From: REEB481 sp964586595
GTDB lineage: Bacteria > Bacteroidota > Bacteroidia > NS11-12g > UBA955
Direction: 5' to 3'
Assembly: GCA_964586595.1 (NCBI GenBank)
Contig: CAZPHB010000008.1
Coordinates: 1 to 64,000, forward strand
DNA: 64,000 nt
Shown here: one piece after another, positions 9,139-18,508 of the stretch
How positions within the stretch are numbered: the first letter of the stretch is position 1
How the letters are laid out: each line of letters starts with the position of its first letter
Notes under the pieces: model-generated
What the model was told of the DNA's origin: nothing
What the model saw: the letters and a program-made list of their open reading frames with translations, nothing else
Database searches by the model: none
Position numbers and translations under genes: made by a program

Positions 9139-10851
9139 TTAGGGTTGCAGGATGACTTTTTGGGTTTTGACGGCGCCGCCGGCTTCCCGGAACTGTACGT
9201 AATATATTCCGGGACTAAGTGTGCTGCCGGCATCATTACGGCCGTCCCACACCATCAGGTACTGACCCTTGCGGATGACCTGGCCGTTCCAGAGGGTTCT
9301 GACGGTTTGTCCCTGTTGGTTGCTGATGCTGAGGTTATAAGGCACATCATGAGCCAAAGAAAATCGGATCTCTGTTTGCCGGTTGAAAGGATTGGGATAC
9401 ACCAGTTCGTCGCGGTAAGCATCGTTCCAAAGCACCGGTATATTGGTGCTTAGCGAATCATAGCAATTGCGGGCGGCGATGTAGTAGCTTGCGGAAACAT
9501 CCCGGTTTTTACGGGAGGCTGTTTCGTTGCGCGGCAGATAGACCCGTACATATTCCACTTTTACGCCATCGGGAGAAACATTTACCCGCATATGGCCTGA
9601 GTTGGGAAGGATTTGTCCTTCAAAATAACCATAATCATCGGCCTGTCCGGCATTGGCGAAGTTCGGGTGGCTGGGCTGTGGCACTTCCTGATAGATGAGG
9701 CAGGACTGTTGTTGTTTTCCGAAGAAATGGTCATGCCCGTGAAAGAATATGTTTACACGATGCTCTTGCAGCAGGTCGCGGATGGGTTTGTACCAACCGG
9801 GTCTTTTGGTGTCGAAGCCATAAGTGCCGTCCAGGTTATAGCCGCCCCATTCATAGCGCGAGGCGAACTCCACGCCGCCGCGGCCTTCGGGATCTCCTCC
9901 AACCAATTGATGCGCAAACACAAACTTGAATTTTTTGTCGCTGCGTTCCAGCGTGTTTTTGAGCCAGTCGTATTGGTTTTTTCCCAAGGTCCAGCGCCAG
10001 CCGTTGAGTGAATCGGGTTTGGGGTTGGTGTGCCAATAAGGGTCCAGCACCACGAACAGGGCATCACCCCATTCCCAGGCATAATAGCTGGCGCGACGTC
10101 CCACATAATTGTACTGGGTTGTATCACCTGAATAGAATCCATCCGGTTCCGGGTTCATGAAATACTTCTTGCGATCGATGGTGCCCCAAACAGCAACGTT
10201 ATTTCCATTGGCGGAGTTCAGCCAGCCACATTCACCTTCATGATTTCCAATGGCAATAAAAACCGGCACGGAATGACTCAGTTTTTCATAATATGAGCGC
10301 ATCTGATGGGCGCGGTAGGTGACCGTATCCCGTGGTATTTGTTTGGCTGCATTCCGCAACTTGTCGGACATCAGGATGTCACCAAGATCAACCATAAAAT
10401 CGGGGTTGTCGGCCAACTGATTATTCAGACAAAGGCTGTAAACACCGGTATCGCTTTGCTCATCCAGGTGCGGGTCGGCTTGTACCACAAAGGTGAAACT
10501 TTTTCCGGCAGGCGGTGCTGTGCGGAAACGGTACTCGGGGCGCAGGGTTTCGTTGCTGGCTCCCGTTTTGCGATAGGCCAAGCGGTAATAATACTGTTGG
10601 TTGGCCTGCAGACCGTTCAGGGTGATGGCAGCCGGTTCGCCGGCTTTGAAGTTCTGCCAAGTACTTTGCAGATTGTAGTTGCCGCTTTGGGTTCCGCAGC
10701 GCAATTGCAGTTCCACATCCTGATCGAAAAACATCTGAACGCTGATGCTGCGGTCGGTGGGCTTTCCCAGAAACTCGGTGTGAACGGGTGTTTGTGCCTG
10801 CATGAGCGGAAAGCTCATCAGCAGTAGGAAGTAGAGGCGGATAGAGTTCAT
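9139..10851 (-). CDS. secreted metallophosphoesterase with T9SS tail (copy 1)
   Basis: Calcineurin-like phosphoesterase of 570 residues. A 20-residue signal peptide is followed by a fibronectin-III/purple-acid-phosphatase-like N-terminal domain (about 25-130). The metallophosphoesterase core shows the metal motifs in order: ADPHLDE, DLGDI, GNHEGE, FAHQ and HGHDHFFG. The C-terminus is a T9SS sorting domain (LVYPNPFNRQ) with a FlgD-like fold (VWDGRNDAGS). I chose the ATG at 10851 because it opens the signal peptide; the frame stays open further upstream without one. It lies 4 bases after its paralogue. The substrate is unknown; phosphate scavenging is plausible. Confidence 0.87.
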   Translation of the reverse strand: MNSIRLYFLLLMSFPLMQAQTPVHTEFLGKPTDRSISVQMFFDQDVELQLRCGTQSGNYNLQSTWQNFKAGEPAAITLNGLQANQQYYYRLAYRKTGASNETLRPEYRFRTAPPAGKSFTFVVQADPHLDEQSDTGVYSLCLNNQLADNPDFMVDLGDILMSDKLRNAAKQIPRDTVTYRAHQMRSYYEKLSHSVPVFIAIGNHEGECGWLNSANGNNVAVWGTIDRKKYFMNPEPDGFYSGDTTQYNYVGRRASYYAWEWGDALFVVLDPYWHTNPKPDSLNGWRWTLGKNQYDWLKNTLERSDKKFKFVFAHQLVGGDPEGRGGVEFASRYEWGGYNLDGTYGFDTKRPGWYKPIRDLLQEHRVNIFFHGHDHFFGKQQQSCLIYQEVPQPSHPNFANAGQADDYGYFEGQILPNSGHMRVNVSPDGVKVEYVRVYLPRNETASRKNRDVSASYYIAARNCYDSLSTNIPVLWNDAYRDELVYPNPFNRQTEIRFSLAHDVPYNLSISNQQGQTVRTLWNGQVIRKGQYLMVWDGRNDAGSTLSPGIYYVQFREAGGAVKTQKVILQP

Positions 10852-10855
10852 TTCT

Positions 10856-12496
10856 TTAGCGAACAATGAGGAATTTGGTTTGAGTAACGTGCTGCTTGTT
10901 GGCGGCGAACAGATAATACCAGCCGGGGGCGAGTGATGAAATATCCAGGGTGCTGTTTCTGCCTTCATCCAACAATTGTCCCTGAAGATTATACACGCGT
11001 AACGTGGCGTTCTGCAACATTTCAGGAAGGCTGATATACAATTTATCATTGGCAGGATTCGGCCAAACCTGCAATGGTGGGGCTCCTGCCGAAACCATGT
11101 TCATTCCTGAACCTACGGTGTAAGAGAAAGGCACTTCGCGGTTTTTATGTACACCCAGGGTATCGGCTGGAAGATAGGCGCGTACAAAATCAACCTTAAC
11201 GCCCAGAGGGCCTACCTGAACGCGCACATGACCGGTTCCTGCAAAGGTGTCGGCGGTGTAGGCATCGCCATTGTCCCTCATCCCGATATTATAGGTAGAA
11301 TCTGCCGCCATCGGGCAGGATTGGTAAACCACTCCATCGAGTTCCTCATGAGCAAATACATGGTCATGACCCTGGAAAAAGATGTTGACTTTATTGTCCA
11401 CGAACAGGCGGTGGATGGGCTTGTACCAACCCGGACGGAACTGCGTAAATCTGTCTTTTTGGTTGTCTAATCCACCCCATTCAAACTGCGTGGCATTGGT
11501 GATTCCACCGCGACCCTGCCCGCGGATGTGGTGGGCAAACACAAACTTGTACTTGGAGTTGTTCCCCTCTAAGGTGTTCTTGAGCCAGTCGTATTGCTTT
11601 TTCCCCAGCGACCAGGCCCATTTAATGGGTTTATCGGAGGTATCGCACTGGTCGCGATACACATCCAGCACAACGAACAAGGCATCGCCCCATACCCAGG
11701 AATAGTAATTCTCCGGGTGGTCAATGCCGTAAGGTTCAAGGTCTTCGTTTCCGGTATAAAAGCCGTTCGGATAAGGATTCGGGTAATAGTATTTCCGCCA
11801 TTGCGTACCCCAAACCGAAAGGTTGGATCCGGGGTTTTGCAGCGCGTAGTAATCGTTTTCGCCTTCGTGGTTACCCAGACAAACATAGAAAGGAATGGAG
11901 TGACAAACTTCACCCAGAAAAGGCCGGTATTGCTGGTGAAGCTGGTTTACTTCAGGTGAGGTTATGGTTCGCCAATTGTGGTCATCACCAAAAATATCGC
12001 CCAGCGAAAGCATGAAGTCGGGTTTATCTGCCGCCTGATTGGCCAGTGTAACGCGAAACATATTATCCACGCCCTTTTTATCATATAAGTGTTCATCGGC
12101 CTCTATGGTGAAGGTAAAGGTTGAGCCCGGCTTGCGTTGCGTATGAAACGTGTATTCCGGCGTAGCCGCAAATACACCGCTGTTCGCGGAGTTGTGGCGC
12201 ACTCGATACCAATGCTGCGCATCCGGTCTGAGTTTATTCATAAGCACCTCATCAGGAACACCTGCAGTGGCCTGCATCACTGGCGTGGTTTGGGAATAAC
12301 TACCCGATACCTCACCGTATTCAAGATAGAAAAATCGGTTGGCGGGGAAGATGATGCTGGCTGTGACCGAGGTATCCGTAGGCCGCCCAAGCAGGATGTT
12401 TGGCGCCTGTGCCAAGCCATTATTTGCTGAAACCGTGGCCAGTGCCATGACAAACAGATACCGCACATATTGTAAAAAGAACAATAAGTGTTTCAT
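10856..12496 (-). CDS. secreted metallophosphoesterase with T9SS tail (copy 2)
   Basis: A 546-residue paralogue of the next gene on the strand, with the same order: signal peptide (ending NNGLAQ), a fibronectin-III-like domain opening with LLGRPTDTS, and a calcineurin-like core with EADEHLYD, SLGDIFGDD, GNHEGE, FAHH and QGHDHVFA. The T9SS domain near the end contains LQVWPNPAND. The tandem pair shares long segments (WGDALFVVLD, KKQYDWLKNTLE-like) and arose by duplication. It is the first gene of the T9SS block. A secreted phosphomonoesterase or phosphodiesterase is likely; specificity is not visible. Confidence 0.87.
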   Translation of the reverse strand: MKHLLFFLQYVRYLFVMALATVSANNGLAQAPNILLGRPTDTSVTASIIFPANRFFYLEYGEVSGSYSQTTPVMQATAGVPDEVLMNKLRPDAQHWYRVRHNSANSGVFAATPEYTFHTQRKPGSTFTFTIEADEHLYDKKGVDNMFRVTLANQAADKPDFMLSLGDIFGDDHNWRTITSPEVNQLHQQYRPFLGEVCHSIPFYVCLGNHEGENDYYALQNPGSNLSVWGTQWRKYYYPNPYPNGFYTGNEDLEPYGIDHPENYYSWVWGDALFVVLDVYRDQCDTSDKPIKWAWSLGKKQYDWLKNTLEGNNSKYKFVFAHHIRGQGRGGITNATQFEWGGLDNQKDRFTQFRPGWYKPIHRLFVDNKVNIFFQGHDHVFAHEELDGVVYQSCPMAADSTYNIGMRDNGDAYTADTFAGTGHVRVQVGPLGVKVDFVRAYLPADTLGVHKNREVPFSYTVGSGMNMVSAGAPPLQVWPNPANDKLYISLPEMLQNATLRVYNLQGQLLDEGRNSTLDISSLAPGWYYLFAANKQHVTQTKFLIVR

Positions 12497-12593
12497 GCTT
12501 GGTTAGACCATATTCCTGCTGGGAAGTTTAATCAGATATTGAATAAAGATTATAGGTCATCATGCAGATACCCTGCTTGTTTCTTTGCTGCAC

Positions 12594-12758
12594 ATGGATT
12601 TAACCGCGATTCAAAACCAATACAGCAAACCGGGAACCATCATCCTGCTGGAAGGCAATCGTGTGGCAAAGGAAGCAGATATTTACGTACAGCGTTTTTG
12701 CTGTATGGGAGTGCTGCTATTTGCGGAAGAAGCACTACAAATGCTCATGCGTAACTGA
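12594..12758 (+). pseudogene. small ORF resembling the start of a SLOG/DprA-like nucleotide-binding protein
   Basis: A 54-codon ORF lies in the 288-base gap between two minus-strand genes. Its product begins with a helix and then PGTIILLEGNR, which recalls the N-terminal beta strand of small SLOG-fold proteins of Bacteroidota (PGTIVLLEGKR type). The rest of that fold (GxxxGxD, phosphate-binding loops) is absent before the TGA at 12756. It may be a decayed fragment or a chance ORF. Nothing else was recognised in this gap. Confidence 0.3.
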
Positions 12759-12784
12759 GCAAATCACGCGAACGCAGCACTTCA

Positions 12785-13984
12785 TCAAGACTGCAGCACG
12801 CCGAGTTCACGGCCCACTTTGGTGAAGGCAGCCACGGCGCGGTCAATATGCTCAAACTCATGTGCGGCGCTCAGCTGCACACGGATGCGCGCCTGATCTT
12901 TGGGCACCACGGGATAGAAGAAGCCTATCACATAAATGCCTTCATCCAACAGCTTGTCGGCCATCACCTGACTCAGTTTGGCGTCGTACAGCATGATAGG
13001 CACGATGGCACTGTCGCCGTCTTTAAAGTCGAAACCGGCTGCTTTTACACCTTCTTTGAAGCGTTTCACATTGGCTTCCAGCTTGTCGCGCAGGGCCGTG
13101 GTTTCGGTCAGCATGTTGAACACTTCAATGCTTGCGCCTACGATGCTTGGTGCCAGTGAATTGGAGAACAGGTAGGGACGGCTGCGCTGACGCAACATGG
13201 CAATAATTTCTTTCTTGCCGGTGGTGTAACCGCCCATCGCGCCACCCAGTGCTTTGCCCAACGTGCCGGTGATGATGTCCACGCGGCCCATCACATTGCA
13301 GTATTCCGGCGTGCCGCGTCCGGTTTTTCCGATGAAGCCGGCAGCGTGACATTCGTCGGTCATCACCAGGGCATTGTATTTTTCAGCGAGGTCGCAGATT
13401 TTATCCAGTTGCGCCACATAGCCGTCCATGCTGAACACGCCGTCGGTCACAATCAGCTTGAAGCGCGCGCCTTCGGCATTGGCTTTTTGCAGTTGTTCTT
13501 CCAGCTCGGCCATGTTGTTGTTGGCGTAGCGGTAGCGACGGGCTTTGCAGAGGCGCACCCCGTCAATGATGCTCGCGTGGTTCAGCGCATCGCTGATGAT
13601 GGCATCTTCCTCACCGAGCAGCGGTTCGAATACACCGCCGTTGGCGTCGAATGCTGCGGCATACAGGATCGTATCTTCAGTTTCGTAAAAGGAAGCAATC
13701 TTTGCTTCCAGCTCCTTGTGGATGTCCTGAGTTCCGCAGATAAAGCGCACACTGCTCATGCCGAAGCCGTGGCTGTCGATGGCTCGTTTGGCGGCTTCCA
13801 CAACGCGTGGATGGCTGCTCAGCCCGAGGTAGTTGTTCGCGCAGAAATTGATGACTTCCGCACCGTTGTCGAGGCGAATCACCGCATCCTGAGGACCCAC
13901 GATGATGCGTTCATGTTTATACAAACCTGCGGCTTCGATGGCATTCAGCTCGGCAGTCAGGAATTCTTTGAAGGCTCCGTACAT
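12785..13984 (-). CDS. kbl: glycine C-acetyltransferase (2-amino-3-ketobutyrate CoA ligase)
   Basis: PLP-dependent alpha-oxoamine synthase of 399 residues, the length of E. coli Kbl. It interconverts 2-amino-3-ketobutyrate plus CoA with glycine plus acetyl-CoA in threonine degradation. Visible motifs are NFCANNYLGLSSHP, the HASIIDG loop, the Asp-containing VTDGVFSMDG, DECHAAGF, and the PLP-lysine segment ITGTLGKALGG. No threonine dehydrogenase gene is adjacent. The ATG at 13984 lies 4 bases after a TAAATTCG box (13996-13989) that could be a promoter. Confidence 0.95.
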   Translation of the reverse strand: MYGAFKEFLTAELNAIEAAGLYKHERIIVGPQDAVIRLDNGAEVINFCANNYLGLSSHPRVVEAAKRAIDSHGFGMSSVRFICGTQDIHKELEAKIASFYETEDTILYAAAFDANGGVFEPLLGEEDAIISDALNHASIIDGVRLCKARRYRYANNNMAELEEQLQKANAEGARFKLIVTDGVFSMDGYVAQLDKICDLAEKYNALVMTDECHAAGFIGKTGRGTPEYCNVMGRVDIITGTLGKALGGAMGGYTTGKKEIIAMLRQRSRPYLFSNSLAPSIVGASIEVFNMLTETTALRDKLEANVKRFKEGVKAAGFDFKDGDSAIVPIMLYDAKLSQVMADKLLDEGIYVIGFFYPVVPKDQARIRVQLSAAHEFEHIDRAVAAFTKVGRELGVLQS

Positions 13985-14094
13985 GGCGCGAATTTAGGGA
14001 GAAACGGGATTTTTGTTTTGATGAAAGAATGCGGCAATATTCCCTTGCTGTAAGGGTTTGCACACAGCTGCCGAACTTGGGTCAAGGCAGGAAT

Positions 14095-14370
14095 TCAGTG
14101 GCGCTTGCTGATTTTGTTTCCGGAAATAGCCCTTTGTCGGCTGCAGCGATGTCGGTTGATTTCGGGGTTTCGGATTTTGGCGTGTTTCTGGCTCACGCCG
14201 CTGTTTACCCGTTTACGCCAAAGGTTGAAGCTGCTGCGTTTCAGCTGTTTGCGCATCAGGGCAATGACGGCGGCTTCCGGGAGGCCGAATTGGGCATGAA
14301 TGGCCTCGAAAGGGGTACGGTCTTCCCAGGCCATTTCAATCACTCTGTCTAATTCGTGGTCTTGAATCAT
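14095..14370 (-). CDS. DUF2805 / TIGR03643 family small protein
   Basis: A 91-residue basic protein recognised as the TIGR03643/DUF2805 family by its opening (DHELDRVIEMAWEDRTPFE, then QFGLPEAAVIALMR), which looks like a helix-turn-helix-like fold. The C-terminal third is rich in Arg, Lys and His. Its function is not known. The ATG at 14370 overlaps the stop of the upstream DUF2071 gene by 4 bases, so the two are coupled. Confidence 0.8.
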   Translation of the reverse strand: MIQDHELDRVIEMAWEDRTPFEAIHAQFGLPEAAVIALMRKQLKRSSFNLWRKRVNSGVSQKHAKIRNPEINRHRCSRQRAISGNKISKRH

Positions 14371-15092
14371 GGCTGTTGAATGCGGTGGCGTTTCCAGGCT
14401 ACCTGTACATCTGATCCGGCAGCAAGCAATACCGATTTGGGTTGTTGCTCGTTCAGGAATCCAAAGTGGGCGTCATACATTGTGCCGAAGTCGCAGTTGA
14501 TTTCATGATGAAGCACCCGATGTGTGTTCCAGCTGGGGTGCAACACGCCGTATTCTTCGGTTTGTGCATCGCCGATTTTGGTGTATCCGTAATAGTGTTC
14601 AAAGATGAACGCTTCGACGCTGCCCGGCATCATGGGTGCAGCCGTGTTTTCGGCAGCTACATTGATGAAGTTTTGTTGATTGCGGTGCTGCCACATGTAG
14701 CGAACCCGGGTAAGTTGGTCGTTTTGTTGTATGAGGTGTTGCGTGGGAATGCAGGTATAATGTTCCTTATATAAGGCATTGGCGAGCCATGCCACCACAC
14801 GGTACGGAACAGTTTCATTGACAAACACCACTCCGCGTCTGATTCCTTGTTCGGTGTTGCGCTTCACATAAAAACGCAGGTTTATTTCTTCAAAACTCCC
14901 AAAAAAAGGAACAGGCAAACCAAACAACCTGGTGTTTCGAAACATAAAACCAACCAGACTCAGGTAATAAGTACCTTGAAAATCATCAAGTTCGAGGCCG
15001 TACGGCAGGTAAGGTTGCAGGGTTTCGGGTGCTACGGCGTAGTTGGCCATCACCAGATGTTCCCATTGTGCAGAAAGGAATATTTGTGGCAT
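14367..15092 (-). CDS. DUF2071 (YqjF-like) family protein
   Basis: A 241-residue cytoplasmic protein of the DUF2071 family (YqjF of Bacillus). The family signature is visible at the start (SAQWEHLVMANYAV, then LQPYLPYGLELD) and in the core (YLSLVGFMF, INLRFYVKR, RGVVFVNETVP). Family members have an acetoacetate-decarboxylase-like fold, but no reaction is established. It is followed by the coupled DUF2805 gene. Confidence 0.82.
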   Translation of the reverse strand: MPQIFLSAQWEHLVMANYAVAPETLQPYLPYGLELDDFQGTYYLSLVGFMFRNTRLFGLPVPFFGSFEEINLRFYVKRNTEQGIRRGVVFVNETVPYRVVAWLANALYKEHYTCIPTQHLIQQNDQLTRVRYMWQHRNQQNFINVAAENTAAPMMPGSVEAFIFEHYYGYTKIGDAQTEEYGVLHPSWNTHRVLHHEINCDFGTMYDAHFGFLNEQQPKSVLLAAGSDVQVAWKRHRIQQP

Positions 15093-15154
15093 TACCTGAT
15101 GGTAGGCAGAACAACGGCCTTTGAGAAAAGGTTTGGGTCATGTTCAGCAATTGT

Positions 15155-16039
15155 TCATCCGGCGGAATGTTGGGCGTGTTGTTCTTTTTGGAACTTGTTG
15201 TAGATGGTTAAAATCAACAATCCGAAGGCAATGGCTGCAAGAATGAGGAGGTTGTTCATCAAGCCGTGGGCAGCAAATGAGAGCCGCAGCAAAATGGTGG
15301 AAATCACAAATCCCGAATTGCGGATAACCTTGTGGAACTCATCTGTTTGGTAAAAGGAAAAGAGCAACAAAAGCACATCAACAATAATCAGAAGCATGAA
15401 AAATTGTTCGAAGAAGATGTTGTTGATGTTTTTGAATTGATCAACCGATACGGTGTTGTTAAAGGTTACGTTCAACCAACTGGTAAAGGAGTAAATGGCG
15501 GTAAGTAACAGTACCGGAACCAGCGCCGTAGCGATGGTCCTTTTGATTTTGTTGTATCGTTCAATTCCGGCAACATTGTAAGTTCCTGAAGCCAATGCCG
15601 GTGAATTCTGTTTGTTGAACAGATAAATCAGAAAAAACAGGATGAGTGAGGTGAGTAGGTCGTAAGTGAACTGCAGGTCATTCGGGCTTTTGAACCAGTC
15701 TGTGCTGAAGGAGAGGTTTGCAAAATCTTTAAAAAGACGTCGGATGATGATGAGCACAATGATCTCATATTGTTTTCCAACGTAAGTAGTGTACGACCGG
15801 GGCAGGTAGTAAACCAGCAGGTAAACTTCATAAATAAGGATGAATGAGAAGGGGGTATAGATGGCTGCAATTGGGTTTTGCAGCAGGTTAGATGGTTCTT
15901 TGAGTGTAATCCAGCCCAAATCGACAGCGAGAATCAGCATCAGGTGCAGCACGAAACTCCCGATGGCAATGTGCAACATGACCCGTTCTGTTTTTTTTTG
16001 CGTGTGTTCTGAAAGGAGGTTTTGGAAGAAGTAGCCCAT
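15155..16039 (-). CDS. polytopic membrane protein of unknown function
   Basis: A 294-residue hydrophobic protein with six or seven predicted membrane segments (around residues 22-43, 55-80, 85-105, 125-145, 170-195, 210-232 and 240-285) and a short basic, His-rich C-terminus (KFQKEQHAQH). I do not recognise the family. A TATCTTTA box on the minus strand at 16098-16091 is a plausible promoter about 50 bases upstream of the ATG. It is unrelated in sequence to its neighbours. Confidence 0.6.
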   Translation of the reverse strand: MGYFFQNLLSEHTQKKTERVMLHIAIGSFVLHLMLILAVDLGWITLKEPSNLLQNPIAAIYTPFSFILIYEVYLLVYYLPRSYTTYVGKQYEIIVLIIIRRLFKDFANLSFSTDWFKSPNDLQFTYDLLTSLILFFLIYLFNKQNSPALASGTYNVAGIERYNKIKRTIATALVPVLLLTAIYSFTSWLNVTFNNTVSVDQFKNINNIFFEQFFMLLIIVDVLLLLFSFYQTDEFHKVIRNSGFVISTILLRLSFAAHGLMNNLLILAAIAFGLLILTIYNKFQKEQHAQHSAG

Positions 16040-16214
16040 AAGCGCTTGTTTTGGCCGGTGGAAGGGAGGTGTTGATGTTTCCGGTCTTTGTAAAGATAGG
16101 TTTTTCTTTGGGAATTGGGTGGGTTTTGATGATCAGGAAAAAACGAAACCGAGGAAAGGCGCAGGTTCAGGGCGTGTTTTTCTGCAATAATTAGGCAAAG
16201 CCAAACATTACCTG

Positions 16215-16222
16215 TAACTTTG
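16215..16222 (+). promoter_or_regulatory. -7 promoter box for rhlE-csp
   Basis: TAACTTTG matches the Bacteroidota -7 consensus TAnnTTTG exactly. The -33 TTTG element is not evident. It would give a leader of about 100 bases before rhlE at 16330. The rest of the 290-base gap 16040-16329 holds only this and the minus-strand TATCTTTA box. Confidence 0.55.
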
Positions 16223-16329
16223 AGCCTGCGGACGAAAAGTCTTGCCGTTCAACAATTAGTCTCTGAATCCCCAAAACCGTTTCATTTGATTTCTTTTTTC
16301 GGCCGGACCACGGAACCGACAATCTATTT

Positions 16330-17508
16330 ATGACCCAATTTCAAGACCTAAACCTGAGTGAACCATTGTTGCGTGCACTCAATGAACTCGGATATACACA
16401 TCCGACACCGATACAGCAACAGGCTATTCCTGCATTGCTGGAAGGAAAAGACCTATTCGGCTGTGCGCAAACAGGCACCGGAAAAACAGCAGCCTTTGCA
16501 TTGCCCATGTTGCATCTGATGAGTGAGGCCCGTGTGAAGGGCAAACCCGGACAACCTCCGGCCTTAATCCTTGCGCCTACCAGAGAACTTGCCCAGCAAA
16601 TTCTGGACAGCTTCCGTGATTATGGCAAGCACCTCGGATTGCGGAGTGCCGTAGTTTTTGGCGGTGTATCACAGCGTCCACAGGAAGAATCCTTGCGTCG
16701 TGGTGTGGACATACTGGTAGCTACACCGGGCCGATTGCTCGATTTGATGAACCAGGGCTTGTTGAACCTGGAGCAGGTTCGCTACTTTGTGTTGGATGAA
16801 GCCGACCGGATGTTAGACATGGGATTCATCCACGACATCAAAAAGGTGCTGGCCAAATTGCCCAGACAAAAGCAAACCGGATTCTTTTCGGCTACCGTTC
16901 CTGCTGAGGTAAAAAAGTTGTCTGAAGAACTGTTGTTTCGTCCGGTGCGCGTAAGTGTTACCCGTGAAAACAGCACGGCACAGCTGATTACCCAGGAGGT
17001 ATATAAGGTAGCCAAGGAAGACAAGCGGAACCTGTTGAAGCAACTGTTGCTCGACCTTGATGTAGCACACGCGCTGGTATTCACCAGAACCAAACGAGGT
17101 GCCGATCGGGTTGCCAAGGATTTGGTCAAGAGTGGAATTCCAGCCGATTCCATCCACGGCGATAAATCACAAGGAGCCCGCGAAAAGGCATTGAATGGCT
17201 TCAAGAACCGAAAATTAAGGGTGTTGGTAGCTACAGATATTGCCGCTCGGGGCATCGATGTGGATGGCCTGGCTTATGTATTTAACTTCGACATCCCAGA
17301 AGTTGCAGAGACTTATGTGCATCGAATCGGCAGAACCGGCAGAGCGGGTTCAGAAGGCCGTGCAATTTCTTTCTGTACAGAAGAAGATTTAACCTATCTT
17401 CGCAGCATTGAGAAACTCACCAACCGGCAAATAACCATCCGGAAACTCCCGAATCAGGGACCTACAGCAAACCAAATACAATCATCCAATACCAAATTAT
17501 CACAATGA
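16330..17508 (+). CDS. rhlE: DEAD-box ATP-dependent RNA helicase, RhlE type
   Basis: A 392-residue RNA helicase with all core motifs in order: Q motif (LGYTHPTPIQ, about residue 18-28), motif I (AQTGTGKT), Ia (PTRELAQQ), II (DEAD), III (SAT), V (ATDIAARGID) and VI (HRIGRTGRAG). The C-terminal extension is short, so this is the minimal RhlE/DeaD-like form. It unwinds structured RNA, probably in cold adaptation or ribosome assembly. The stop overlaps the ATG of the cold-shock gene by 4 bases, a pairing that fits a cold-response operon. Confidence 0.93.
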   Translation: MTQFQDLNLSEPLLRALNELGYTHPTPIQQQAIPALLEGKDLFGCAQTGTGKTAAFALPMLHLMSEARVKGKPGQPPALILAPTRELAQQILDSFRDYGKHLGLRSAVVFGGVSQRPQEESLRRGVDILVATPGRLLDLMNQGLLNLEQVRYFVLDEADRMLDMGFIHDIKKVLAKLPRQKQTGFFSATVPAEVKKLSEELLFRPVRVSVTRENSTAQLITQEVYKVAKEDKRNLLKQLLLDLDVAHALVFTRTKRGADRVAKDLVKSGIPADSIHGDKSQGAREKALNGFKNRKLRVLVATDIAARGIDVDGLAYVFNFDIPEVAETYVHRIGRTGRAGSEGRAISFCTEEDLTYLRSIEKLTNRQITIRKLPNQGPTANQIQSSNTKLSQ

Positions 17509-17705
17509 AAACAGGAGTAGTTAAATTCTTCAACGCTACCAAAGGGTACGGCTTCATTAAAGAAGACGAAACCGGTACAGAAGTCTTCGTTCACATCACC
17601 GGACTTTCCGGTGGAAAGCTCAATGAAGGCGACAGGGTATCGTTTGAAATTGAACAGGGCCGCAAAGGACCGAACGCAGTTCAGGTTCGTTTGATCGAAG
17701 GATAA
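17505..17705 (+). CDS. csp: cold-shock domain protein (CspA family)
   Basis: A 66-residue single cold-shock domain with both RNA-binding motifs: RNP1 (KGYGFI) and RNP2 (VFVHI). It binds single-stranded nucleic acid and melts RNA structure. It is translationally coupled to the RNA helicase gene by an ATGA overlap and is followed by a clear intrinsic terminator, so the two genes form an operon. Confidence 0.95.
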   Translation: MKTGVVKFFNATKGYGFIKEDETGTEVFVHITGLSGGKLNEGDRVSFEIEQGRKGPNAVQVRLIEG

Positions 17706-17729
17706 AATTCTTTATCACAGTGACCATCC

Positions 17730-17757
17730 AAGGCTCCGAACAGGGGCCTTTTTTTTT
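17730..17757 (+). terminator. intrinsic terminator of rhlE-csp
   Basis: AAGGCTCC (17730-17737) and GGGGCCTT (17743-17750) form an 8-bp stem with one G-T pair and a GAACA loop, followed directly by a T run to 17757. Confidence 0.9.
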
Positions 17758-17846
17758 GACACACCTCTCATTAGGTAATATTAAGGTAACATGGAGTTAA
17801 CCAAACCATAAAAAAGCAGTAGTTCTTTCGAATACCTTTAAACAAC

Positions 17847-18488
17847 ATGGCAAACATTCTGTCGTTTTTGATTCCCAGAGAGAAAAAATTCTTTCCCCTT
17901 TTTGACAAGGCCGCCGAAAATCTGGTTGCCATTTCCACCTTGTTGGAGAAAATGGTGAACACCAATGACCCGGAGCAACGAAAGGCAATGATTCGTGAAA
18001 TCGAACGTATGGAACATCACGGCGACACCGTTTGTCACGAGATTTTCAACGAACTCAACAGCACCTTTATCACACCTTTTGACCGTGAAGACATCCATGC
18101 GCTGAACACGGCACTGGATGACATCATCGATTATGTGCACGGCAGCGCAAAGCGCATTGATTTGTATCAGATAAGTGAACTTACTCCCTCAATCAAGAAA
18201 CTGTCAGAACTCATTCTTCAGGCAAGTATTGAATTGAACGTGGCTGTTCGGGAATTGCGCAACATGAAAAAGCCGGGAAAAATCAAGGAGGCCTGTGTGC
18301 GCATCAACAGCATTGAGAACCACGCCGATGACATTTTCGATACCGCCATTGCCCGCCTCTTTGAAGAAGAAAAAGATGCCATTAAGGTCATCAAGATGAA
18401 GGAGGTGTTGAGCAATCTGGAAACCGCAACCGACATGTGCGAGGATGCTGCCAACGTGATTGAAACCATCATTGTGAAATACGCTTAA
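17847..18488 (+). CDS. DUF47 (PhoU-like) phosphate transport accessory protein
   Basis: A 213-residue all-helical protein of the DUF47/PhoU-like family, recognised from the ERMEHHGDTVCHEIF segment, the FITPFDREDIHAL motif and the DxxxDxxxGSAKR stretch. Such proteins lie beside PiT transporters and are thought to regulate phosphate uptake; the PiT gene follows after 20 bases. A TACCTTTA box (17833-17840) sits 6 bases before the ATG and could be a promoter giving a very short leader. Confidence 0.9.
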   Translation: MANILSFLIPREKKFFPLFDKAAENLVAISTLLEKMVNTNDPEQRKAMIREIERMEHHGDTVCHEIFNELNSTFITPFDREDIHALNTALDDIIDYVHGSAKRIDLYQISELTPSIKKLSELILQASIELNVAVRELRNMKKPGKIKEACVRINSIENHADDIFDTAIARLFEEEKDAIKVIKMKEVLSNLETATDMCEDAANVIETIIVKYA

Positions 18489-18508
18489 CCGGGCGAAAGC
18501 ATCACAAC

